Assembly (NCBI GenBank): GCA_028641055.1
Contig: CM054057.1
Coordinates: forward strand, 722,573,931 to 722,637,930
DNA: 64,000 nt
Source: Alopecurus myosuroides
Lineage: Eukaryota; Streptophyta; Magnoliopsida; Poales; Poaceae
Reading direction: 5' to 3'
Part shown: positions 54,191-64,000 of the stretch, piece after piece
Layout: every line of letters starts with the position of its first letter
Position numbering within the stretch: position 1 is the stretch's first letter
The notes under the pieces: model-generated
Seen by the model: the letters and a program-made list of their open reading frames with translations, nothing else
The model's database searches: none
Told to the model about the DNA's origin: nothing
Program-made: the position numbers and the translations under genes

Positions 54191-54955
54191 GGAGGGAGTG
54201 CTTGGATGGAAACGTTCCTAAGGACGAGGGGAACGAGATCCGGGCCAAAGCTTGAAGATCCCGCGGAGGAAACAGCCCAGGAGGCCAAGAATCAGAGCGG
54301 CGGCATTTTTGGGGTGGAGGGGAGCAGATGGGGAAAAGGGCACGAACTGCCTCTTCCCCGTCGGGCTCCAGTTTTTGTGATTTTCGCCGAACCGGATATT
54401 CCGGTTCACCCGGATATTCCGGTCCAAAACTGGACCGGAAATTCCGGCTGCCTTCTGATCCGAAATTTCCTCGTTTCAATGGAAAGACACAAGTGCTAGA
54501 AAAAGATGGCTTTTTGATAGAATGGCTTAGGATAGAAACATCGAACTGAAAATAGTACTTATCCCTCTCAAAAGCAAGAATCAAACCATCAAAAGACCAA
54601 TTGAGTGGGATTTTCCTATGAACGAACACTTATAAGGGGAGAAACCAAGAAATGCAATGAAATGTCAAGTAAAACCCAACTAAGATCCAACTCTTCGAAA
54701 CGAAGAGGTTGGTAGCCTAGGCCACCATGTAAGAGATCATGGTATGCAACCGCGAAGATGTATCTTGGGTGCATTGCCAATTCTCGACATTGAAGCTCAC
54801 AATTCAACATTAGAAAAAGAGAGATCACAATGAATATTTGCTATGTGCATAATGGGGGGAGGGAGAACCCAATGTGTTAGTATAACACTCCCCCTATGTC
54901 CATGCCTACACCTAAGCTCAAACACATTTCATCTATAGGGGTGTGTGCAAGATCT

Positions 54956-55734
54956 TCAAGTCAAACTCCTAGAATCAATCACATTTAGTTCATTCCTCAA
55001 GAACAAGAATCTTGCATCATCAAGGGGCTTCGTGAAAATATCCGCAAGATTGTCCTTGGTGGGCACATAAGATAGTGCAATGTCTCCTCTTGCCACATGG
55101 TCACGGATGAAGTGATGGCGGATCTCAATGTGCTTGGTCCTTGTATGTTGCACCGGATTGTATGCAATTTTGATGGCACTTTCATTGTCACACAAAAGAG
55201 GCACCTTATCCAAATGAACTCCATATTCCTTGAGAGTTTGCCTCATACATAACAATTGAGTGCATGCACTTGCGGCGGCAACATACTCCGCTTCGGCGGT
55301 GGAGATAGATATGCAATTTTGCTTCTTGGAGGACCAACTCACAAGGGACCTACCAATAAATTGGCAACCCCGGAAGTAGACTTCCTATCATCTTGATCAC
55401 ACTCCCAATCGGAATCCGTATATCCATTGAGAGAAAATTGTGCCCCCTTTGGGTACCACAAACCAAATCTTGGGGTATGAACCAAATAACGAAAGATCAT
55501 ATGAACCGCCATCAAATGGCTATCCTTAGGAGCCGCTTGATACCTTGCACACACACCTACACTCAAAACGATATCGGTCCTAGATGCACAAAGATAGAGC
55601 AAAGAACCAATCATAGAACGATAAAGCTTTTGATCCACATCCTTACTCCCTTTTGGATTACGAGATAGGTGGCACTTGACTTGCATAGGAGATGTCTTGA
55701 TCTTAGCATCTTGGAAATTAAACCTCTTGATCAT
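54956..55734 (-). pseudogene. Sirevirus pol: RT end and RNase H, frameshifted
   Basis: Continues pol after the in-frame TAA at 55753. Contains KRFNFQDAKIKTSPMQVKC and SDWECDQDDRKSTSG, then a one-base shift near 55370, then SWSSKKQNCISISTAEAEYV and DNESAIKIAYNPVQHTRTKH, the typical Copia RNase H region. It ends at 54956. Confidence 0.85.
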
Positions 55735-55752
55735 ATCTTGGGTATACTTGGC

Positions 55753-58383
55753 TTAAGAAATGAAAGTCCCATGGGCCAATTGCTTGATCTCAAAGCCAAG
55801 GAAGAATTTAAGCTCTCCCATCATAGACATCTCGAACCTGTCAGTCATAAGCTTAGAGAACTCATTATTGAAAGCTTGGTTAGTTGAGCCAAAGATGATA
55901 TCGTCCACATATAGTTGGCATATGAAAAGCTCTCCCTTTACTCTCTTGGTGAAGAGAGTGGGGTCAATCTTCCCAACTTCGAAACCACGATCATCTAACA
56001 ACTCCCTAAGGTGCTCATACCAAGCACGAGGTGCTTGTTTGAGACCATAGAGAGCCTTGTCAAGTTTGTAAACGTGGTTAGGAAAGTTGAGATTCTCGAA
56101 CCCCGGAGGTTGCTTAACATATACCTCCTCTTTTAGTGGACCATTCAAGAAAGCACTTTTCACATCCATTTGTTGCAATTTGAAATTATGAGAGGATGCA
56201 TAAGCAAGGAGGATACGGATGGACTCAAGGCGAGCCACGGGTGCGTAGGTTTCATCAAAGTCAATGCCTTCAACTTGGGTGTAACCTTGAGCAACCAATC
56301 TTGCCTTGTTCCTAATGACAATGCCATGCTCATCTTGCTTGTTCTTGAAAATCCACTTAGTGCCAATAACATTGTGGCAATCCTTGGGCTTCTCAACCAA
56401 TCTCCAAACTTTGTTGCGCTCAAAGTTATTGAGCTCATCATGCATAGCTTCGACCCAATCGGAGTCCTCAAGAGCTTCATACACTTTCTTAGGCTCCACC
56501 ATAGATATATGAGCTTGATGCTCACAAAAATGAGCCAATTGCCTTCTTGTGGATCTTCTAGTTTGAACATCCTCCAAGACCTTGTTGTCTTGGGAATCAA
56601 TTTGCTTCAAAGCTCTTCTTATCCTTTTGATGCGACGGGCTTCGATCTCCTCATTATTGCGAGGAGGAATCACTTGATCATCTTGATCATTTGGGTCCCC
56701 ATCTTGACCAACTTGGCCTTGATCATCATCATCATCATCATCAACAATATCTTCAACACTAGCTTCAACTTGAGGAGAGGATGAAGAGGATAGTTGATCT
56801 TGGCCTTGATCTTGACTCGCATTAGTGAGAGGAGTGGGTACGACTTGCGGAGTCACTTGATCAATGAGAGGATGGTCTTGAACATGTTCTTTGTTAGGTG
56901 TAATAGTTGGCTCCTTGGCTTGATCTTCTATTGTAGAGGAGGGCTCCACTTGAGTAGAGCATAGTCCTTCTCGAGTCGCCATAAGGTGTCCCTCGATGGG
57001 GCGGAAAAATCCCACACCCATCCTTCCTATGGCTTCTTGAGGCATTTCAACATCTACATTATAAACATGGAATTGCGCCACTTGGGAGGCATCATTTTCC
57101 TCGAAAACCACACTACAAGATTCTATGACAATCCGTGAGACTTTGTCATAGACTCTATAAGTGTGGGATTCGGCACCGTAACCAACAAAAATACCCTCAA
57201 TAGTTTTGGATTGAAACTTAGACAACCTAATACCCTTTATCAAATAGAAGCACTTACAACCGAATACACGGAAGTAGGAGACGTTGGGCTTGTTGCCGGT
57301 GAGGATCTCATATGGGGTCTTGACCAAGCCTTTGCGGATGTAGAGGCGGTTGGAGGAGTGGCATGCGGTGGATATGGCCTCGGCCCATAAATATTGGGGA
57401 GAAGAGTACTCCGCCAACATGGTCCTTTCCATATCCAAGAGAGTGCGATTCTTCCTTTCGGCAACACCATTTTGTTGAGGAGTGTAAGTGGCGGAGTATT
57501 GATGACGAATGCCTTCTTCACTAAGAAATTCATTCAATGTATAGTTCTTGAACTCCGAGCCATTATCACTCCTAATAGCCATGATTTGCACATTGTGTTG
57601 ACGTTGCACTTCGTTGGAGAAGTCGATGATAGTTTGTTGAGTTTCACTCTTGCACTTGAAGAAATAAACCCAAGTGTATCTTGAATAATCATCGACAATC
57701 ACCAAGCAATACTTCTTGCCTCCAAGACTTGCCTCGGGCACGTCACCAAAGAGATCAACATGGAGAAGCTCCAAGATCCTCTTTGATGAGATAATGGTCT
57801 TGGCCTTGTGCACGATGTCATGCATCTTCCCTTCAACACACGACCTACAAACGCGATCCTTTGCAAAGGAAACATTTTCTTTTAGTCCAACAATAAGGCC
57901 ACTTTTGTGAAGGCGTTGCAAAGTTCTCATGTTGACATGGGATAGGCGGCGATGCCACAACCATCCCAAGTCCGCCTTCCCGAAAAGACACATTGCTTGA
58001 GAGTTGGTTGACTTCGAAAAGTCCACCACGAACAACTCATTTTCAACATGTCCCACGTGAGCGACGTCAAGAGTCTTGCTCCTCAAAAGGACCACAATAT
58101 CACCATCAAAAAAGACGGAAAAATCCATCTTTCCAAGAGAGCGGACGGAAAGTAAATTGTAACCAAGGGATTCGACAAGCATGACGTTCACGATAGTTAT
58201 ATTGGGAGCCACCACAACCTTGCCAAACCCGGATACCTTAGACTTGGACGAGTCTCCATAGGTGACGGTTGCTTGGATGTCATTTGGTCGCAACTCCGTC
58301 ACAAGATCTTTGCTTCCGGTCATATGATTAGTGCATCCACTATCGAGAATCCATTTAGTCCCACCGGAAGCATAGCCCTGCAC
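55753..58383 (-). pseudogene. Sirevirus pol: protease, integrase, reverse transcriptase
   Basis: 876 codons. Protease [11 protein letters not shown]. Integrase zinc finger HRRLSH … CRSCVEG, catalytic core with [17 protein letters not shown] and the Glu in [10 protein letters not shown]. Reverse transcriptase [29 protein letters not shown] and active-site [13 protein letters not shown]-to-TAA-like nonsense codon at 55753-55755 cuts it in the late RT region while the frame continues beyond. The upstream junction to gag is out of frame. Cytoplasmic virus-like particles are the expected site of action for the family. Confidence 0.92.
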
Positions 58384-58387
58384 GAGA

Positions 58388-59014
58388 TCATTGACTAGAG
58401 TTAGGACCCGAGATGGGTCCCTTCATATTAGCAACAAGGGTCTTTGGAACCCAAATAGTATAGTCAATGAAACCCTCAATAGGACCAACATATTTAGCTT
58501 GCACAACACCATAATAATCAACATATAAGAAATGGTGTGGATTGTTAGTTCCCGCGGATGTGCTACGAGTAGTGTTGTCCCTTATGACACTACTACTCGA
58601 GGCAATGTTGTTAGCTAGAGCGGGTGTGCTAGAAGTAGTGTTATCCCTAATGACAACACCACTCGAAGCACCATTGTTGGTCTTCTTTTTGCTCTTCTTC
58701 TTCTTGTTGTTCTTCTTCTTGGCTACATAGCCTAGACCTTGCTTGCCCACTTGTTGCCTTGGTGCACTCAATTGTGGTCTAGCAATGACCGCATTAGAGT
58801 TAGGGGCAACCACTTGTGGGGAAGGGGTCACAAGCTTCACAACTTGTGGGTCTTTACCCTTGAGCCTTTCTAGCTCATTCTTCAACCTAGCATTTTCCTC
58901 AATAATGTTTGCATTATCACAAGAAGAAGTAGATGTGCTAGCATTGTTAGTTTGATTAAGTTGAGTTTGAAGTTGTTCATGCAACTCTTTGAGGGATGAG
59001 TGTTGGCTTTCCAA
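58388..59014 (-). pseudogene. Sirevirus gag C-terminal part
   Basis: Coiled-coil-like, Glu/Lys-rich start (LKNELERLKGKDPQVVKLV), a basic patch (KKKNNKKKKSKKK), then Ser/Thr/Asn-rich linker leading toward protease. It is separated from the preceding gag piece by a frameshift near 59050 and from pol by another near 58390. Confidence 0.75.
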
Positions 59015-59039
59015 AGCTTTGTGAGCCTCGGTTAGCTTT

Positions 59040-59951
59040 TCAAACTCCTCGAGTTAGTTTACCATGACCAACCCCAAACTCGACCTTATCCTTCTTAGCC
59101 TTTTTATATTTCGCAATAGCAAGATCACGTTCCTTAGTGATTTTTGAGACTAGTTCATTATGAGTTAATTCAAGAGATTGAAGTTCATCCTCTAGAGAAA
59201 CTCTACCATCATGCTCTTCCTCAAGAGTCATAGAGAGATATGCAATTTCATCCGCATCCCTTCTCTCAACCTCACCTTTCTTCTCAAGAGCATCTTGGGC
59301 CTCACCCAATTGCCTCATGAGATACTCAACGTACTTCTTGGTCTCCCCTTGCATGTTATACATAAAGTGGTCCAAGGAGACCCTTTCTTCTTCTTCTCTA
59401 AGACTAGCAAGATGTTCTAGTTCACTAGGGGTCTTAGAGTTGGGGGAAAGTGATACCTCCGTGGCCTTAGCCATGAAGCACTTGGCGTTACGTTGAGGGA
59501 GATCGTCATTGGGGGATTCTAAGAGGGATGAAGATGATGGAGTAGAAGCAATAGCTAGAGCGGCCACTTCACTTGTGGTTTCTTCTTCTTCATCACTCCC
59601 GGAATCATACTCCTCTTGAGTCAAGAGCACAAACTTGGTGGGAGATTTCTTGTTGAAGGGCTTCTTCTTGAAGTGAGGTTTCTTGTACTCAACCTTGGAC
59701 TTGTCCTTGTGAATGAGCTTGCCACTATGGAGCTCTCTATTTTCATACGGGAACTCCGCAATGAAGTGATGCTTATGTTGACAATTGAAGCAAGACCTCA
59801 CTTTTTGAGCTCCATCATTTCCATAGCGAGACCTTATCTTTTCCTCAACAAATTTCTTGCCCTTGGGAGGATTGCTCCAAAACTTTTGCACAGTGAGAGC
59901 AATGAGATCCTTTAGAACGGGATCATAGTCTTGTTCCTTCAAAGGAGGCAA
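59040..59951 (-). pseudogene. Sirevirus gag middle part with altered zinc knuckle
   Basis: In frame with the gag N-terminal part across a TAG. The zinc knuckle reads CFNCQHKHHFIAEFPYE: the spacing is that of CX2CX4HX4C but the last Cys is Phe. A long charged, coiled-coil-like region follows (EHLASLREEEERVSLDHF, LGEAQDALEKKGEVERR). Confidence 0.8.
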
Positions 59952-59969
59952 TACCTCATCTCCATCTTC

Positions 59970-60983
59970 CTAATTCTCAACCCCTCTTGACAAAGCCTTG
60001 GCCTTCAAAGCAACGGATGCTCCTTGATGCATTCCAATGGCCCTAGCACGGTTGTCAAGCGCATTCTTGGTTTGCACTTTGTAGGAGCACAATTCTTGCA
60101 TCACTTGAGTTGAGGTCATGGAGGAGAAATCATGTCTTCCTTGAATGCTCTTCAAGTCCGTGCCCTCAAATGGCATCACGGCAATCATGTACTTTCTCTT
60201 GATCCAAGCATCGTCAATATACGTGGCACCCGCACTAGAGAAGGCGGTGGCGAGAGTTTTGAGTCTTCGATACATGTCAACACGATCTTCTCCATCACGC
60301 ATGAAGAATCCTTCGGCCTCATTGGTCAAGGCATCATACCGATTTCTTTGCATGATCTCATTCCCAACGAACATGATGACAAGTGCATCCCATGTTTCTT
60401 TGGCGGTGGAGAAGTGGTGAAGATGCGGCATGTGGTTGGGGCCCACGGCTTGTTGAAGGATGGACAAGGCGGTGTAGTTGAGTTGGCAATCTACAGCTTC
60501 TCTTTTTGTGAGATTCTTGGGATCAAATGGCTTGTATCCGTCACGAGTGATCCTCCAAAGATCTATACAAGAAGAGTTCAAGTGAGTCTCCATGTAGTAT
60601 TGCCATTCACGAAAAGAAAAGGCATCAATTTTAGGTGGATCTCCTCTAGGGATTATATGAGGATGAGGGACGGGGGGATCGGGAGAGTATCGGCCTTCAA
60701 TGGCATGATATACTTCCTCTCCACCCGCACCTTTCTTAGCGGATTGTTCGGCGGAAGCATTTTTACGTGGATCACCATCTACCCCATTCTTGGCACCCTC
60801 CGGTTCTTCCGGAAGGGATGATTCGACAACCTCCGGTGTTTTGCCTTTGAGGATTTGTGCCATGAGTTGACGCAACTCATCAAATTTTGTGTCTATGGAT
60901 GAGGTCAATGAATTTCTCAAAGCATTGAGATCATCCATGGTCACATTGTTAACGGACGGAGCATCGACCAAATCATCTCCCAT
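59970..60983 (-). pseudogene. Sirevirus gag N-terminal part
   Basis: 337 codons from ATG 60983, about 55 nt inside the 5' LTR. Contains a Copia-type gag (UBN2-like) region: FREWQYYMETHLNSSCIDLW, AKETWDALVIMFVGNE, MYRRLKTLATAFSSAGA. It ends at a TAG (59970-59972) after which the same frame continues, so one nonsense change interrupts gag. It should form the particle shell in the cytoplasm. Confidence 0.88.
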
Positions 60984-61024
60984 ACTTAAACTCTTAGGCG
61001 GTTAAGCCCGATAGAAGAGCCGAG

Positions 61025-61036
61025 GCTCTGATACCA
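61025..61036 (-). other. Sirevirus primer binding site (initiator tRNA-Met)
   Basis: Minus-strand TGGTATCAGAGC next to the inner end of the 5' LTR is complementary to the 3' end of plant initiator methionine tRNA. Confidence 0.93.
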
Positions 61037-61038
61037 AT

Positions 61039-62403
61039 TGAAAGTAAAGTATGGGCACCTAGAGGGGGGGTGAATAGGTGCTACGACCAATTTTAATTTT
61101 TCTTTTGATTTAGGCTTGACACGAAGGTAAATTCTCTAGATAATGTGGCTATGGTGAATTTACCTATATGACAAGGATAATGATAAACACAATGCAAGCA
61201 ATAAGTAAAGAGAGTGAGGGAACGAGGTCACCAAGGTGAAGCACAGGGAGACGCGATGTATTTCCGAGTTCCTCCTTTTTAGGGGAGTACGTCTCGTTGG
61301 AGGGGTGTGAGCTCGCCACGAAGGCCTACTCAACGCCACAAAGGCCTCACCCTATTCTCCGATGAACTTCGCCACGAAGGCCTAGTTCACCTTCCACTAT
61401 TGAACCCCTTTGAGGCGGGGATTGAATCCTTTACAAACAACTTGGGGCACACACCCACAACCAAATCGGGGGCTCCCAACTCTTCTTGAATCAACAACAA
61501 GTATCAAGAAGCCTAGGTTCTCCACAAGAGGAAACCCTAAGCAAGATCCCTCAAGTTAGAGAGGGGGAAATGAAGAACGGCTCGGTGAAGATGTAGATCG
61601 GCGCCTTCTCCTTCAATCCTCCAAAGATCTTCAAGATTGGGTGGAGGGATTGGGAGTTATGAGGGATTTGGTGAGTTCTTAAATGCTCATAAATGCTAAG
61701 GGGAAGAACTAGATCTTGGGGAAGAAGAGGAGGGGTATTTATAGCCCCTCCTCACAACTAGTCGTTGTGCAGGAAAAAAGGGACCGGAATATCCGGTACA
61801 AGTTTGGACCGGAAAATCCGGTCAGCTTTCTCCACGAGATCCTGCAGTCCTGGATTATCCGGTTGCCCCGGAATAATCCGGTTCAAATAATCCGGCTTGA
61901 TGCTGTGGGGCGCAGGCAGCTGTACCGGATATTCCGGCTCCTCCGGAATAATCCGGTACAAATAATCCGGTTCACTGCTGAGAGAAAATCTTCCAGTCCT
62001 TAGCCATTTTCGAGCAACATTATCAACAACCGGAATATCCGGTCCGAGATGAAAAATCCGGATCAAATAATCCGGCTCATCTCTGTGAGGAAACTGGTCC
62101 AGATTTTTCCAGACCGGAATATCCGGCTCCTCCGAATAATCCGGTTCCAAATAATCCGGCTCACCTCTGTGAGCAAACTGGACCAGAATTCTCCGGACCG
62201 GAATATCCGGCTCCTCCGAATAATCCGGCTCCAAATAATCCGGTTGTGTTCTGTCCCAAACCTCACAGGCCAATCTTCACCAATTTTTCGGTGATCGATG
62301 CCGATGTTAAGTATAACACCTGCACGCTTAACACCTTGATAAATAATGTACTTAGTATTATTAACTAACACACAAAACACTGGGAAAACAAAATGCACTT
62401 TCA
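61039..62403 (-). repeat. Sirevirus 5' LTR
   Basis: 1,365 bp; holds the same palindrome cluster (61785-62250) as the other LTR. A 5-bp deletion relative to it is near 61852. Confidence 0.95.
61736..61743 (-). promoter_or_regulatory. TATA box in the Sirevirus 5' LTR
   Basis: TATAAATA on the minus strand (part of GGGGCTATAAATACCCC), downstream of the palindrome cluster in the direction of transcription. Confidence 0.65.
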
Positions 62404-62419
62404 GATTTTTAATGAGTTC

Positions 62420-62852
62420 AACAAATTTGAAGTCAATGGATGGTTCTCAAACTAAAGACAGTTGCACTGCATTTGCAAATACTTTCTCACTGGATAAAAA
62501 ATGCGATATCGAGTTAAATGATCTAATTTATGAGTTAAGTATTATGCAGTTGACCTTGCCAGATAGAACACTTTCCACTATGGATATGTTTTAGTTTGTT
62601 AGAGATGCAGATTGTTATCCTAATATGTATTTTTCATATCGGACCTTATTTGCTATGCCCGTGACAGTTGCATCAGCTGATAGAACCTTTTCAAACATGA
62701 AATTATTTAAGAACTAATTGAAATCTATATTGTCACAAGAGAGACAAAATTGTTTGAAAACTCTATGCATCGAGAAGAAGTTATTGTATGAGGTTGAGAT
62801 TGATTCCATGGCTGATGAGTTTTCATCTAGAAATGTAAGGAGACAATTTTAG
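62420..62852 (+). pseudogene. hAT transposase C-terminal dimerisation region
   Basis: One frame reads …LDKKCDIELNDLIYELS, a stop (62592), then PVTVASADRTFSNMKLFKN, stop, LKSILSQERQNCLKTLCIEK and DEFSSRNVRRQF. It matches the C-terminus of TTF-type hAT transposases (usual motif TVASAERSFSKLKL). At least two stop codons; the catalytic part was lost before the Sirevirus came in. Confidence 0.8.
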
Positions 62853-63038
62853 GGTATTACCTATGTCGTCCATGGTTTTTTCCCGCGAGGGGTTGCCACA
62901 TAAAAAATGTGTATCATTTCTCTTATTTGATTTCTATTTCATCAACATATCTATATATATGTCTACTTGTACCGAGGGGCCCCAAATTTTTGCCTCGCCC
63001 CGGGCCCCCGAAATCTCAGGACCGGCCCTGACAATTGT

Positions 63039-63720
63039 GTGCCGTTTGCAAAGACACTTGATCTCGCATTTAATCTAAATGATGAACTTAGCTCGCACCA
63101 CCACTGACACCATTGGTGAGCTGGGTGACTGAGTGATACATAGGAGTAGGTTGCTATAGGAGTTGTTGTGACGACGGTGTTCATAATGGTAAGGTGGCGG
63201 CTGAGCGGAGACGACTGAGAGGTTTAAGAACACACGCACACTAAGCACAAATTAGTAGTTATTGCTGCTACGACGGAGTTAACCGAGACGAGAGGTGGCG
63301 GGTGAGTCAAAATATATTTCGACACACTGACATAGGTACGGTAGAAGATCTTGTCGCCTATGACCGTCTAAACGAGAAATAAAGTTGTATGAAATGGTGA
63401 GAGGAAGCTACTCCTATAAAAACATCAAATGGTCTAGTGTGAGCGACGAAATGAAGAAGATATGGTTGACGATACACTAAAAGGAGTACGAGAATGAAAT
63501 CACAACAACGGTGTGCATATATTTCGTGTACATTTGTCTCAAATCAAAACATGGTTGTGTAAATTAGTGTGGATTAGGTAAGACATATTTAAAAATGTGA
63601 CCAGAATACAAAATATACCTACTTGACAACTGTGACATTCCAGGAGGTTTCTCTCGCTTGCATGTACGAGTCTAGCGGTAGAGAAGAAACACCATTGCAA
63701 GCGTTTCCGATGGGCTAACT
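63039..63720. other. Intergenic, no gene seen
   Basis: No reliable frame, repeat or RNA gene. It is the continuation of the DNA left of 49956. Confidence 0.45.
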
Positions 63721-63735
63721 TTTAGGTTGTTTTAA

Positions 63736-64000
63736 GGTGTGTTTGGTACTTTCGTTGCCCACAGAGGCGCGAAATAGCCCCGCTGGATGCAAAAAAAATT
63801 TGCATTCAGTTGTCTGGGCCACCTTGCATTCCTACACCGCGCGAATCTCAAAGCACCTAAAAAGGGGGCCGCTGGGAACGGCCGAATCGGCCATTTTTTC
63901 ACAGCCAGGCTGAGGATAGCCCTTCCTACCTCTGAATCGCATGCGTTGGGAAGCGCCGGAAACGGGAAGTTTCGTGTTAACTCCACACTCCGCAGTCCCC
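63736..64000. mobile_element. Possible left end of a Harbinger/hAT-type MITE, cut by window end
   Basis: AAGGTGTGTTTGGTACTTTC resembles the GGTGTGTTTGGT start common to grass Tourist and hAT MITEs. The other end would lie outside the window. Confidence 0.3.

Larger units (their letters stand above)
50447..62403 (-). mobile_element. Sirevirus (Ty1/Copia) retrotransposon, complete structure, inactive
   Basis: LTRs 50447-51815 and 61039-62403 (TG...CA), 5-bp duplication GATTT (50442-50446 and 62404-62408), primer site for initiator tRNA-Met, G-rich polypurine tract, and gag, pol, extra ORF in order on the minus strand. I count roughly 40 substitutions by eye between LTRs (about 3%), so it is fairly young. 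Sirevirus marks: palindromic CCGGATATTCCGG-type motifs in the LTRs and internal non-coding DNA, repeated CTCCCCC tracts, and an additional 3' ORF. gag and pol carry nonsense codons and frameshifts. Confidence 0.93.
49964..63030. mobile_element. hAT element relic, split by a Sirevirus
   Basis: Ends CAGGGCCGGTCCT / AGGACCGGCCCTG (13-bp perfect inverted ends) and an 8-bp duplication ACAATTGT (49956-49963 and 63031-63038). Without the nested Sirevirus it is about 1.1 kb (49964-50446 plus 62409-63030), an internally deleted hAT element keeping only the transposase C-terminus. Confidence 0.9.

Noticed and set aside
54177..54629. 150-codon minus frame upstream of the Sirevirus 3' ORF
   Set aside because: Runs through palindrome repeats and the leader; no motif, and the ATG at 54190 in another frame fits the spliced model.

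Overview
The window looks like nuclear DNA of a Pooideae grass, most likely Triticeae. The evidence is several Stowaway MITEs with CTCCCTCCGT ends, CACTA elements with grass-type ends, Mutator-like, hAT and Helitron transposons, L1-type LINEs, a 12-kb Sirevirus (Copia) and plant introns. Almost everything here is transposon or transposon relic. All calls come from reading the sequence; no database search was run.

The probable host genes are a dispersed family of very small secreted-peptide genes. Three have intact reading frames: 15629-15871, 40582-40827 and 48629-48841, all on +. Each encodes a signal peptide, a short variable spacer and a conserved two-cysteine tail. Three broken copies remain: an inverted promoter (8455-8880, -), a promoter cut off by a hAT relic (20480-20947, +), and a promoter (21900-22110) separated from its coding 3' end (28655-28960) by a LINE. 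The five copies other than 48629 share a near-identical upstream block.

Layout. 1-959: 3' end of a LINE-like retroelement. 975-8454: Helitron with exon-like fragments, inserted just downstream of the TATA box of the inverted peptide promoter. 9.0-11.4 kb: MITEs and CACTA/MULE fragments. 11652-14468: CACTA carrying a two-exon DEDDy 3'-5' exonuclease gene. 15.0-16.2 kb: intact peptide gene. 17.7-20.4 kb: ~650-bp tandem array ending in a CACTA terminus. 20.5-29.0 kb: broken peptide copies, hAT relic and a 6.4-kb dead LINE. 29.9-31.6 kb: nested retroelement tails. 31789-40057: 8.3-kb MULE with 10-bp target duplication, holding a transposase gene (one nonsense codon), an unrecognised ORF, and a convergent GRF-type zinc-finger/membrane gene (one frameshift). 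40.4-40.8 kb: second intact peptide gene. 41760-46079: 4.3-kb solo LTR. 47.2-47.8 kb: truncated LINE. 48.6 kb: third peptide gene. 49964-63030: hAT relic containing a complete Sirevirus (50447-62403). The remainder is non-coding.

The two most interesting items are the peptide family with its shared promoter block and serial transposon damage, and the MULE whose GRF/membrane gene sits in the convergent position where MuDR has mudrB.
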